This document shows, one piece after another, positions 8,071 through 15,502 of a DNA stretch of 37,730 nucleotides; position 1 is the first letter of the stretch; every line of letters begins with the position of its first letter. The stretch lies in contig DAOWCY010000051.1 in NCBI GenBank assembly GCA_030639305.1, forward strand, positions 1-37,730, read 5' to 3'. The notes under the pieces are model-generated. The model saw nothing but the letters and a program-made list of their open reading frames with translations, had not been told where the DNA came from and did not search any database. This DNA is from JAGLQA01 sp023135565. Lineage in GTDB: Bacteria; Acidobacteriota; Aminicenantia; UBA2199. A program made the position numbers and the translations under genes.

Positions 8071-8099
8071 TTGACAATATCAATATATCTTGATATAGT
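8071..8099 (+). promoter_or_regulatory. sahR promoter, predicted leaderless
   Basis: TTGACA (8071-8076), 17 nt, TATAGT (8094-8099). The ATG at 8107 lies 7 nt beyond the -10, at the expected transcription start. There is no ribosome binding site. An in-frame ATG at 8101 and a TTG at 8071 are too close to, or inside, the promoter. Confidence 0.75.
8077..8096. promoter_or_regulatory. ArsR-family (SahR-type) operator
   Basis: A perfect inverted repeat, ATATCAA (8077-8083), 6-nt spacer, TTGATAT (8090-8096), fills the space between the -35 and -10 of sahR and overlaps the -10. ATATCAA-N6-TTGATAT is the kind of operator used by ArsR-family SahR regulators of methionine and SAH metabolism. Occupancy would block RNA polymerase, so autoregulation is expected. 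No second full site was seen in front of ahcY or elsewhere. Confidence 0.8.
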
Positions 8100-8106
8100 A
8101 ATGCCC

Positions 8107-9021
8107 ATGGAAACCGTTAACTACTTTAAGGCACTTGCTGATGAAACGCGGCTGCGACTGGCCAACCTCTCCCTGCACTATGAACTGAATGTTAACGAAA
8201 TCGTCGATGTGATGAATATGGGCCAGTCGCGAATCTCCCGCCACTTAAAAATTTTAACCGATAATAAAATGCTCACCTGCCGCCGCGACGGCATGTGGAC
8301 GTTCTATTCGGCAGCGGAAGAAGGAGACGGCTGCCGCTTTGTCGGGGCGGTAAAATACCTTTTCGAAAAGGAAAGCGTTTTTAAAAGTGACCTTGCCGGG
8401 GCTAAAAGAGTGCGGGAAGAACGTTCAAAAGCGATGATAAACTTTTTCGATTCCATTGCCGGGGCCTGGGAAAAACTGAAACGGGAAATCATCGGGGATG
8501 TGGATATAAACAACTTGATCCTGCAAAACCTCTCCGCTGCGAATACTATCGTCGATCTGGGCTGCGGTACCGGCGACCTGCTGGACGCCCTTAAAGGAAA
8601 AGCAGAGCGGTTGATCGGCGTTGAGAAATCCCCTAAAATGTTGGAAGAAGCGCGGCGCCGTTTTGCCGGTGACGGCGATAACATCGACTTGAGAGTCGGC
8701 GAATTGGAACACCTGCCGCTGCGGGAAGAAGAGGCCGGTCTGGCAGTAATCAATATGGTGCTGCACCACCTGCCGGACCCGGCAAAAGCCTTCGCCGACA
8801 TTCACCGGGTGCTGGAAAAAGGCGGCGGGATCATTATCGTAGACCTGCTGACCCACAACATAGAAAGGATGCGGGAACGCTACGGCGACCGCTGGTTGGG
8901 ATTCTCTAAAGAAGATATAGAGAAGTGGCTCGAAGATTCAGGCTTTTCTTTAAAGAAGATCGAATATTTCGATCTGAAAAAGGGCCTGAAAGGATTTATC
9001 GCACAATCTGTAAAAAAGTAA
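8107..9021 (+). CDS. sahR: SahR-type ArsR regulator with SAM/SAH-binding methyltransferase domain
   Basis: The 304-residue protein has an N-terminal ArsR winged helix (about 1-75; recognition helix around MGQSRISRHLKIL, 38-50) joined to a class I methyltransferase fold. Motif I is VDLGCGTGDLL (149-159); LHHLPDPAKAFADIHRVLEKGG follows. This architecture beside ahcY is that of SahR, an S-adenosylhomocysteine-responsive repressor described in Proteobacteria. The methyltransferase fold serves there as the ligand sensor rather than an enzyme (known for the family; inferred here). SAH binding should release the operator embedded in its own promoter and induce sahR-ahcY. The start at 8107 is chosen because it matches the predicted transcription start. 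ahcY begins 201 nt downstream on the same strand. Confidence 0.88.
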   Translation: METVNYFKALADETRLRLANLSLHYELNVNEIVDVMNMGQSRISRHLKILTDNKMLTCRRDGMWTFYSAAEEGDGCRFVGAVKYLFEKESVFKSDLAGAKRVREERSKAMINFFDSIAGAWEKLKREIIGDVDINNLILQNLSAANTIVDLGCGTGDLLDALKGKAERLIGVEKSPKMLEEARRRFAGDGDNIDLRVGELEHLPLREEEAGLAVINMVLHHLPDPAKAFADIHRVLEKGGGIIIVDLLTHNIERMRERYGDRWLGFSKEDIEKWLEDSGFSLKKIEYFDLKKGLKGFIAQSVKK

Positions 9022-9222
9022 AGTAAAATGAAAAAATTAATACAAAAGTTAGCCGCAGTTATAGCTAAACGAAAAGCACAGCGTGAAGTGTGGCGATTAG
9101 AACGGCAAGCAAAACGGCAAACAAATCAAGAATTGCAGGAAACACGAGACGAGTATCTTGATTTGCTGCGCCGGTCGCCCTGCGCTGCCATGGGCGGACT
9201 GCGGCGAGACAAGGAGAATAAG
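9022..9222 (+). promoter_or_regulatory. sahR-ahcY intergenic leader with a strong hairpin before the ahcY RBS
   Basis: This 201-nt stretch separates sahR from ahcY. An interrupted stem pairs about 9169-9180 with 9192-9206 (outer CGCCG/CGGCG, inner GCCC/GGGC) around an 11-nt loop. It ends 4 nt before AAGGAG (9211-9216). The stretch is also open in the ahcY frame from an ATG at 9028, giving a Lys/Arg-rich 65-residue extension absent from normal SAH hydrolases. It may be an attenuator-like leader or a decayed short ORF. It does not fit the SAH riboswitch core. Confidence 0.35.
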
Positions 9223-10647
9223 ATGAAACCACAAGAACTTGATTTATCGTTAAAACACAAAGTGGCCGACATTTCGTTGGCTGACTGGGGTTTGAAAGAG
9301 ATGCAGCTTTCGGAAACCGAGATGCCGGGGTTGATGGCTGTGCGTGAAAAATATGGTGTGCAGAAGCCTTTGAAAGGTTTAAAAGTAACCGGCAGTTTGC
9401 ATATGACTATCCAAACGGCTATGTTGATCGATACTTTATTGGCATTAGGCGCTGATGTGCGCTGGTCTTCCTGCAATATTTTTTCCACCCAGGATCATGC
9501 TGCGGCTGCCATCGCCGAAAAAGGCGAAGCTCCTGTATTCGCCTGGAAAGGTGAAAGTTTAGAGGAATACTGGTGGTGTTTAGAGCAGGCATTGATCTGG
9601 CCTGACGGTTCCGGCCCCGATCTTATCGTAGACGACGGCGGCGACGCCACTTTGTTCGTGCACGAAGGGGTGAAAGCGGAAAAGGATCCCTCGCTGTTAG
9701 ATAAAACCTATGAGGTCAAGGAGTTCCAGGTATTGATGGACCGCATTAAATTGGGTTACGGGAAAGACCAGGGCAAATGGACCCGCATCGCCGAAAAGAT
9801 CAAGGGTGTTTCGGAAGAGACTACTACCGGTGTGCACCGTTTATACCAGTTAGCCAATGAAGGCAAGCTGCTTTTCCCTGCCATCAATGTGAACGATTCG
9901 GTCACCAAGTCGAAATTCGACAATCTTTACGGCTGCCGGGAATCTTTAGTTGACGGCATCAAGCGGGCCACGGACATCATGCTGGCCGGGAAGAAAATAC
10001 TGGTTTGCGGTTACGGCGACGTGGGCAAAGGCAGCGTCCAATCGATGAAAGGATTCGGCGTCCAGGTTTATGTCAGCGAGATAGATCCTATTTGCGCGCT
10101 GCAGGCCGCTATGGAAGGTTTTAAGGTAGTCACGGTAGAAGAGATAGTGTCGGAGATCGACATAATTGTAACTGCTACGGGCAATTACCATGTCATCACC
10201 GGCGAGCACATGGAAAAGATGAAAGATGGCGCTATATTGTGCAATATCGGTCATTTTGATAGTGAAATCGCCATGACCTACTTAGAAGACACCCCGGGAA
10301 TTAAGAAAGTGAACATCAAGCCTCAGGTTGACAAATGGACCTTGAAATCGGGTAATTCCATCGTTGTGTTGGCGGAAGGGCGGTTAGTTAATTTAGGTTG
10401 TGCTACCGGGCATCCCAGTTTTGTGATGAGTTCCAGTTTCACCAACCAGTGTTTGGCGCAGATCGAATTGGCTACCAAAAAGTATGAGAAACAAGTTTTC
10501 ACCTTGCCCAAGAAGTTAGACGAAGAGGTAGCCCGGCTGCATATCGATCGTTTAGGAGTGAAATTATCCAAAATGACTAAGGAACAGGCTGACTATATCG
10601 GATATCCCGTGGAAGGCCCCTACAAACCGGAACATTACAGGTATTAG
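9223..10647 (+). CDS. ahcY: Adenosylhomocysteinase (SAH hydrolase)
   Basis: AhcY hydrolyses S-adenosylhomocysteine reversibly to adenosine and homocysteine with tightly bound NAD+, relieving product inhibition of methyltransferases. The 474-residue enzyme has the family landmarks. These are SLHMTIQTAMLIDTLLALGA, SSCNIFSTQDHAAAAI, the NAD-binding GYGDVGKG (about 263-270), NIGHFDSEI, GCATGHPSFVMS, and the C-terminal Lys-Pro-x-x-Tyr-Arg-Tyr-like end (KPEHYRY) that reaches into the partner subunit. An upstream in-frame ATG at 9028 is rejected because AAGGAG lies 6 nt before 9223 and homologues begin here. It is probably cotranscribed with sahR. Confidence 0.97.
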   Translation: MKPQELDLSLKHKVADISLADWGLKEMQLSETEMPGLMAVREKYGVQKPLKGLKVTGSLHMTIQTAMLIDTLLALGADVRWSSCNIFSTQDHAAAAIAEKGEAPVFAWKGESLEEYWWCLEQALIWPDGSGPDLIVDDGGDATLFVHEGVKAEKDPSLLDKTYEVKEFQVLMDRIKLGYGKDQGKWTRIAEKIKGVSEETTTGVHRLYQLANEGKLLFPAINVNDSVTKSKFDNLYGCRESLVDGIKRATDIMLAGKKILVCGYGDVGKGSVQSMKGFGVQVYVSEIDPICALQAAMEGFKVVTVEEIVSEIDIIVTATGNYHVITGEHMEKMKDGAILCNIGHFDSEIAMTYLEDTPGIKKVNIKPQVDKWTLKSGNSIVVLAEGRLVNLGCATGHPSFVMSSSFTNQCLAQIELATKKYEKQVFTLPKKLDEEVARLHIDRLGVKLSKMTKEQADYIGYPVEGPYKPEHYRY

Positions 10648-10662
10648 GCCCGTGGCAGTCAG

Positions 10663-10820
10663 AGCTTTTGATTCTAAATTATCAAAAGTTTTGATCAAAC
10701 TTTTTCAAAAGCCCCGCGGCGCGGGGAGCCTATAAGCCGCTTCGCGGCAGGGAGCAGCGGGTGAGCGCTTCTCGCTTTTAAATAATTAAAAGTTTGGCCC
10801 CCGGCAGGGCCGCCGGAGGC
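10663..10820. repeat. Palindromic repeat family, copy 2 (encodes the C-terminus of the M23 protein)
   Basis: The right boundary is CCGCCGGAGGC (10810-10820). Inside are GCCCCCGGCAGGGC next to it, a CCCCGCGGCGCGGGG hairpin (10712-10726) and the GCCGC-TTC-GCGGC hairpin (about 10736-10748). A segment reading GCTTTTGATTCTAAATT (from 10664) recurs in copy 4 (from 15148). The last 41 or so codons of the minus-strand M23 gene read through it. Confidence 0.75.
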
Positions 10821-12395
10821 AATGTGCTTCCAAAAATCATAAGGAATGAGTTTTTGTTTTTTAATATAAAGTACCATCAGATGTAGATGAGTCGGGGAAC
10901 GGGCAGGAAACGCATTTTTGCCGCTCCTGCCCAATGTTCCCAATTTAGCGCCGGCTTTGCAAAAATCACCGCCGCGAACAAACATTTTATCTAAGTGGGC
11001 GAAATAATAGAGCAAGTCGGTGCGGGGATCCAGCGCCCAGACGTAGTTTCCGCCGCGCAGGTGAGAATCTTTCTTCCAACCGGTATAAGTAACCAGGACC
11101 AGCAAATCCACCGGGGCCAGCAGGTTGACCGGTTTTTTGGTGTTATCGTCTAAACAATCCCTATCCTTATCCCGGATAAAAATATCGTAGGCGGGATGGC
11201 CGCCGTGCTTATTGCCGTCGAAAAAATTATAACCTTTGATAGGTGAAGAACCATAATAAATACCGGGCTTAAAGCCCCCTTTCCCGGCATCTTTGATCGA
11301 ATACCCCTGCACCGGGAAAACCCAGGGTTCTTTTTTTTCGGTTGGCTGCGCGGGTTTGTTTATTTTCTTAAAAGGAAATTGAGCGGCATAGACTTTGATT
11401 TTTTTATATAGGCCGGGTAACATGGCTCTGGCTTTTTCTTTAGCAATGGTTTGATCCCGGACTGCTTCGGAAAAATCCAAACACTCGTCTATAGGGCCGG
11501 AGAACCGCCTCAGCACGGGTTTACCTAAGTCGAGAAAATCAGAGAGATAAGAGACGTACCCGGCGAGAGTAAACCAGCCGCTGCTGCCGTATTTTTCCGC
11601 CGCTTTTTCGATGTGGAATTCTTGGGCGGGCATAAAGCTGTAGCCGATAAGATAGAGCCGCTGTCCTGTTTTTGTTTCGCAAATGTCCATTATCATGGAA
11701 ACGTGGCCGATGCCGCCCCGTTCATTCTGCACGATCATGTCCCCTGGGCGCAGCTCGGCTTCTTTAATTGTTTTACAGCCTTTTTTTAGAGAGTGAGAGT
11801 TGGAAAAAGCAAAGGCCCATTTCAGGAAGTTTTTGAAAGATTTATTACTGGCCGAAAAAGGCTTCCTACTGCCGTTGTAATCGAAAAGATAAAGGTTAGG
11901 CAGCAGGTTTTTCGCTTTGTGGTACTCGGCCCAAAAACGCATACAATAATCGGCGCATTGTTCTAAATCGCCGCTAAAAAGCAGCGGCATATCCACCACG
12001 GCAATAGTATCATAGAAATCGAACCCAACTGTGCCGCCGTCATGACGCAGGATTTCTTTGTTATTTTTTAGAGGCAGGGCCTGCACCCAGTCGCTGAAAG
12101 AACCGGCAGGATAATCGAGCCGCGTGTAACCTCCCGGCAGAGGTATGCTGTCGATAGTCTTTGCACTAACTGTCAAGCAGCAAAAAAAGAAAAAGAAAAA
12201 GATGCCTCCGGCGGCCAACTTTTTGAAAAAAGTTGGACAAAAACTTTTGATGAGCCCAACGTTTGGGCCAATTCTCGAACGTTTAGCAAAGGGCACAAAC
12301 GTTTGCTTATTAAAAGTTTTTTGGGGGGTTGAGGGGGGCAATTTTTCAAAAAAGCCCCCCTCACCGCCGGAGGCGAATGTGTTTTTTACATTCAT
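10695..12395 (-). CDS. Exported DUF4846 - peptidase M23 (LytM) fusion, carrying repeats at both ends
   Basis: After a signal peptide core of six Phe, two Cys and LTVSA, a DUF4846-like domain follows: YPAGSFSDWVQALPL, LEQCADYCMRFWAEYH, ELRPGDMIVQ, GHVSMIMD and YSFMPAQEFHI. A C-terminal M23 metallopeptidase domain follows (about 380-515): zinc ligands in GGHPAYD, then YFAHLD and THLHLMV. M23 enzymes cut peptidoglycan cross-links in the periplasm. The ATG at 12395 overlaps the mutS stop as ATGA, so translation is coupled. Codons 8-64 come from a 171-bp palindromic repeat in frame between MNVKNTF and the hydrophobic core. The last 41 or so residues, after FWKHI, come from copy 2. A TTG after the first repeat is an alternative start. 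Confidence 0.82.
   Translation of the reverse strand: MNVKNTFASGGEGGFFEKLPPSTPQKTFNKQTFVPFAKRSRIGPNVGLIKSFCPTFFKKLAAGGIFFFFFFCCLTVSAKTIDSIPLPGGYTRLDYPAGSFSDWVQALPLKNNKEILRHDGGTVGFDFYDTIAVVDMPLLFSGDLEQCADYCMRFWAEYHKAKNLLPNLYLFDYNGSRKPFSASNKSFKNFLKWAFAFSNSHSLKKGCKTIKEAELRPGDMIVQNERGGIGHVSMIMDICETKTGQRLYLIGYSFMPAQEFHIEKAAEKYGSSGWFTLAGYVSYLSDFLDLGKPVLRRFSGPIDECLDFSEAVRDQTIAKEKARAMLPGLYKKIKVYAAQFPFKKINKPAQPTEKKEPWVFPVQGYSIKDAGKGGFKPGIYYGSSPIKGYNFFDGNKHGGHPAYDIFIRDKDRDCLDDNTKKPVNLLAPVDLLVLVTYTGWKKDSHLRGGNYVWALDPRTDLLYYFAHLDKMFVRGGDFCKAGAKLGTLGRSGKNAFPARSPTHLHLMVLYIKKQKLIPYDFWKHIASGGPAGGQTFNYLKARSAHPLLPAAKRLIGSPRRGAFEKV
12204..12374. repeat. Palindromic repeat family, copy 3, in frame inside a signal peptide
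   Basis: Perfect 11-bp terminal inverted repeats, GCCTCCGGCGG (12204-12214) and CCGCCGGAGGC (12364-12374), bound a 171-bp element (57 codons). Inside are the palindromic AACTTTTTGAAAAAAGTT module, a segment shared with copy 6 (GCCCAACG, CAAACGTT), and a perfect 10-bp hairpin TGAGGGGGGC (12330-12339) with GCCCCCCTCA (12354-12363). No clear target duplication was seen. Confidence 0.85.
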
Positions 12396-15034
12396 TTTAA
12401 TTTCTCACTTTTATGTTTCAAATAGTGCAAAATATTCATAGCCTCTAAAGGCGTTAGCTTATCTATCTCGATCTCTTTTAAACGTTCGCGAATCTCATCC
12501 CAGACTTTTAGCTCGGCATCCTCAGCGAAAAGATTCTGCTGCACCGGTTGGGGCATCACGTCGATCTTGCCGGTAATGCGTTCTTTCACTAACCGGTTTA
12601 GCTCTTTTTTCTCTAAGTTCAACAAAATATCTTTGGCCCGCTCTATCACCGGCAGCGGCACCCCGGCAATCTTGGCCACATGAATACCGAAACTCTGGTC
12701 CGTAGCTCCGGGCACGATCTTGTGCAAAAAAACCACGTTGTCCTGCCACTCCCTGACCGAAATATGATAATTCTTTACCCCGGTCAAAATCTCGGAAAGC
12801 TCGGTCAACTCATGATAATGAGTAGCAAAAAGCGTTTTGGGTTTCTCTTTTAAGGAGTGCAGGTACTCGATCACCGCCCAGGCAATTGACAGCCCGTCAA
12901 AAGTCGAAGTGCCGCGGCCGATCTCATCCAACAAGATCAACGACCGGCTGGTGGCATTGTTCAAAATAATCGAAGTTTCGATCATTTCCACTAAGAAAGT
13001 AGATTTGCCCTCTAACAACGCATCCGATGCGCCGATGCGGGTAAAAACCCGGTCGCATATGCCGATGGAAGCTTTCTCCGCGGGTACGAAATAACCGGCC
13101 TGGGCCAGGATAATCACTAAGGCATTCTGCCTCAAGTAGGTAGATTTACCGCCCATGTTGGGTCCTGTAATAAGCAGCACCTGGTCGGTTTTGGGAGTCA
13201 GGTAGGTGTCGTTGGGGATAAAACCTTTCTCCGCATTCATCTCTACCACCGGGTGGCGGCTCTGTTTGATGTTGATCTCTTTATTGCCGGACATCCTGGG
13301 CCGGACGTAATTGCGCCCCTGGGCCAGTTCGCCCCCGGCGGCCAGGGTGTCTAAGAGCGCGACAAGGTCGGCATTGCGATTCAACTGTTCGGAAAATTGC
13401 AGGATGCTGCGGATCACTTCCCGGTAGAGTTCTTTTTCGATATAGTTGATTTTTTCTTCTGCTCTCAGGATTTTGTCTTCCAGTTCTTTCAACTCCCCGG
13501 TGATGAACCTTTCGGAATTGACCAGCGTCTGCTTGCGGATATATTCCGGCGGCACCAGCTTTAAGTGAGTTTTGGTAACGTCGATAAAATATCCGAACAC
13601 CCTGTTATATTTTATTTTTAAAGAAGGGATTTTGGTATTCTCTCGCTCTTTCTTTTCCATGGCGGAGATGATCTCTTTGGCGTTCCGGCTAATGCCGCGT
13701 AGCTCGTCCAACTCTTCGTTGTAACCGGTTTTGATAAAATTACCCTCGTTGATGCTGTTGGCCGGATCGTCGGCGATGGCTTTTTCGACCAAATCCACCA
13801 CCATAGTCAGCGGATCGAGATCTTTATACGCCGCTTTGATAATCTTTGCCGCGGAGCCGTCGATCTCTTTTTTGATTTGCGGTATGCGCTGCAGGGTATT
13901 TTTCAGCAGCAGCAGGTGCGGCGGCAGTGCGATGTCCAATGAGACCCTGGAATTAAGCTTGGCCAGATCGCTGAAATATTTTAATATTTTACGCACTTCG
14001 GTGCGCATTATCAGGTTCTGGGAAAACTCCTCCACGCCGTCATGTCTTCTTTCTATCTCTTTAATATCCAGCAGCGGGTAGGAGAGCCATTTTCTCAATA
14101 ACCTTTTGCCCATAGGGGTAATGGTAAAATCCACCGCTTCGAAAAGACTCCCTCTGCCCGTCCCGGTTTGCAGGTTCTTGAGAATTTCTAAATTTTTGAA
14201 AGAGACGGAATCTAAAATTAAATAATTCTCATCCGGGATAAATCTCAAAGAAGAGACATTGTTCAGCGCCGTTTTCCTGATGGACTTGAGATATTTTAGC
14301 AGGACGCCGGAGGCAATGACAGCCGCGTCTGCGTTTTTTAGACCTAAGCCTTCGATATTTTTTAATTTCAGTTGTCTCTTTAAAATATCCTCGCATTCGA
14401 AATAGTTATATTCATATTCGGGGAAGGTACTCACTAAGAAATCGCTCATCTCCGGGATTTTTTTGGTTATCTGCTCTAATTCTTCCTGGAACTCTTCGGG
14501 GATGACGATCTCCCGCGGGGCTTTGCGATACAGTTCGTTGATAAAAGAATCGAAGCTGCCGGTTTCAAAACTGCGCACCTCGAAATCGGAAACCGACAGG
14601 TCGATAACTGCCAGCGAAATTTTGCCGCCGGTTTTAAAAATCGAAGCCACGAAATTGTTGAGTTCCGTGCTGCCGGTTTCGATTTCCAAAGCGGTTGCCG
14701 GGGTGAGGATGTGGGTGACGTCTCTTTTGACGAGGCCTTTTGCCAGGCCCGGGTCTTCCACCTGTTCGCAGATAGCCACTTTGAAGCCCCGTTTTAGTAA
14801 CTTAGCCGCGTAGTTATCTTTGGCGTGGTAGGGGATGCCGCACATAGGCACGCCATTTTCTTTATTTTTATCCCGGGAAGTGAGCACCACTTCCATCACC
14901 GGGGCGGCGGTTTTAGCATCGTCGAAAAACATCTCGTAGAAATCGCCCATCCGGAAAAAAAGGATCGTATCCGGGTATTCTTTTTTGATTTCGAAATACT
15001 GCTTCAGCATGGGGGTCATTTTTTTATTTTCCAT
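12392..15034 (-). CDS. mutS: DNA mismatch repair protein MutS
   Basis: MutS recognises base mismatches and small loops and recruits MutL through ATP-dependent clamp formation. The 880-residue protein has the N-terminal mismatch-binding motif GDFYEMF with Phe32-x-Glu34. The central lever and clamp regions follow. The C-terminal ABC-type ATPase has Walker A GPNMGGKST (near 620), Walker B LILLDEIGRGTS and LFATHYHELTEL, followed by the helix-turn-helix dimerisation end. The length is typical of MutS1. An ATG at 15052 would add six residues but lies upstream of the -10; the ATG at 15034 sits at the predicted transcription start. The stop overlaps the start of the M23 gene (ATGA). No mutL is present. 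Confidence 0.96.
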   Translation of the reverse strand: MENKKMTPMLKQYFEIKKEYPDTILFFRMGDFYEMFFDDAKTAAPVMEVVLTSRDKNKENGVPMCGIPYHAKDNYAAKLLKRGFKVAICEQVEDPGLAKGLVKRDVTHILTPATALEIETGSTELNNFVASIFKTGGKISLAVIDLSVSDFEVRSFETGSFDSFINELYRKAPREIVIPEEFQEELEQITKKIPEMSDFLVSTFPEYEYNYFECEDILKRQLKLKNIEGLGLKNADAAVIASGVLLKYLKSIRKTALNNVSSLRFIPDENYLILDSVSFKNLEILKNLQTGTGRGSLFEAVDFTITPMGKRLLRKWLSYPLLDIKEIERRHDGVEEFSQNLIMRTEVRKILKYFSDLAKLNSRVSLDIALPPHLLLLKNTLQRIPQIKKEIDGSAAKIIKAAYKDLDPLTMVVDLVEKAIADDPANSINEGNFIKTGYNEELDELRGISRNAKEIISAMEKKERENTKIPSLKIKYNRVFGYFIDVTKTHLKLVPPEYIRKQTLVNSERFITGELKELEDKILRAEEKINYIEKELYREVIRSILQFSEQLNRNADLVALLDTLAAGGELAQGRNYVRPRMSGNKEINIKQSRHPVVEMNAEKGFIPNDTYLTPKTDQVLLITGPNMGGKSTYLRQNALVIILAQAGYFVPAEKASIGICDRVFTRIGASDALLEGKSTFLVEMIETSIILNNATSRSLILLDEIGRGTSTFDGLSIAWAVIEYLHSLKEKPKTLFATHYHELTELSEILTGVKNYHISVREWQDNVVFLHKIVPGATDQSFGIHVAKIAGVPLPVIERAKDILLNLEKKELNRLVKERITGKIDVMPQPVQQNLFAEDAELKVWDEIRERLKEIEIDKLTPLEAMNILHYLKHKSEKLK

Positions 15035-15040
15035 AGGATG

Positions 15041-15046
15041 ATTATA
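15041..15046 (-). promoter_or_regulatory. mutS -10 box, predicted leaderless
   Basis: TATAAT on the minus strand ends 6 nt before the ATG at 15034, and no ribosome binding site precedes it. The -35 region is poor: ATCTTT at 17-nt spacing. Confidence 0.5.
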
Positions 15047-15090
15047 CCACACTCCCCGCGCCTAAAGATAGAAGAACAAAAGCCGAACCG

Positions 15091-15266
15091 GCCCCGTGCG
15101 CACGGGGGGGCGTTAAGCCGCTTCGCGGCAGAGAGCAGCGAGTGAGCGCTTTTGATTCTAAATTCATAAAAAGTTTTGATCAAACTTTTTCAAAAGTTTG
15201 GCCCCCGGCAGGGACCTGCCGCGCAGCGGCTTAACGCCACCCCACGCGCGTGGGGCCGCCGGAGGC
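15091..15266. repeat. Palindromic repeat family, copy 4
   Basis: It begins with the palindrome CCCCGTGCGCACGGGG (15092-15107) and ends with CCGCCGGAGGC (15256-15266). It contains GCGTTAAGCCGC near the left and its inverse GCGGCTTAACGC near the right, the perfect palindrome CCCCACGCGCGTGGGG, and the AAAAGTTTTGATCAAACTTTTTC core. It lies between the divergent mutS and DUF4388 genes. The rest of this gap (15267-15450) shows no gene or clear structure. Confidence 0.75.
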
Positions 15267-15453
15267 AGAGTAATTTCATAGTATTAAAGTGATTTTAAAG
15301 ATAGATGACATACCATAATACCGGCTGTTGGGAAAACAATCGATTTTTAAAGGTTTATAAAAGCTCCCCCGGCGTGTTATTCCTTTTTTTTCCTTTTTCT
15401 CGAGACCGCTGCGCCGATATACCGGGAAGAAAAATAAATATTTCGCAAAGAAA

Positions 15454-15483
15454 TTGACAAAACAGGTGGATTCCTATTATAAT
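15454..15483 (+). promoter_or_regulatory. Promoter of the DUF4388/TPR gene
   Basis: TTGACA (15454-15459), 18 nt, TATAAT (15478-15483). The leader of about 13-19 nt contains AGGAAA before the ATG at 15503. Confidence 0.7.
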
Positions 15484-15502
15484 TCAATCTTAGGAAAATA
15501 AC

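Noticed and set aside
9150..9220. SAH riboswitch in front of ahcY
   Set aside because: A CGCTGC string occurs in the hairpin loop, but the conserved SAH riboswitch core and second helix arrangement could not be found.
9028..9222. Upstream in-frame start giving a 539-residue AhcY
   Set aside because: The extension is unlike any SAH hydrolase N-terminus; AAGGAG sits 6 nt before the ATG at 9223, where the family normally begins.
12145..12441. 98-codon plus-strand ORF opposite the M23 gene start
   Set aside because: It is a shadow created by repeat copy 3 and the poly-Lys complement of the Phe-rich signal peptide.
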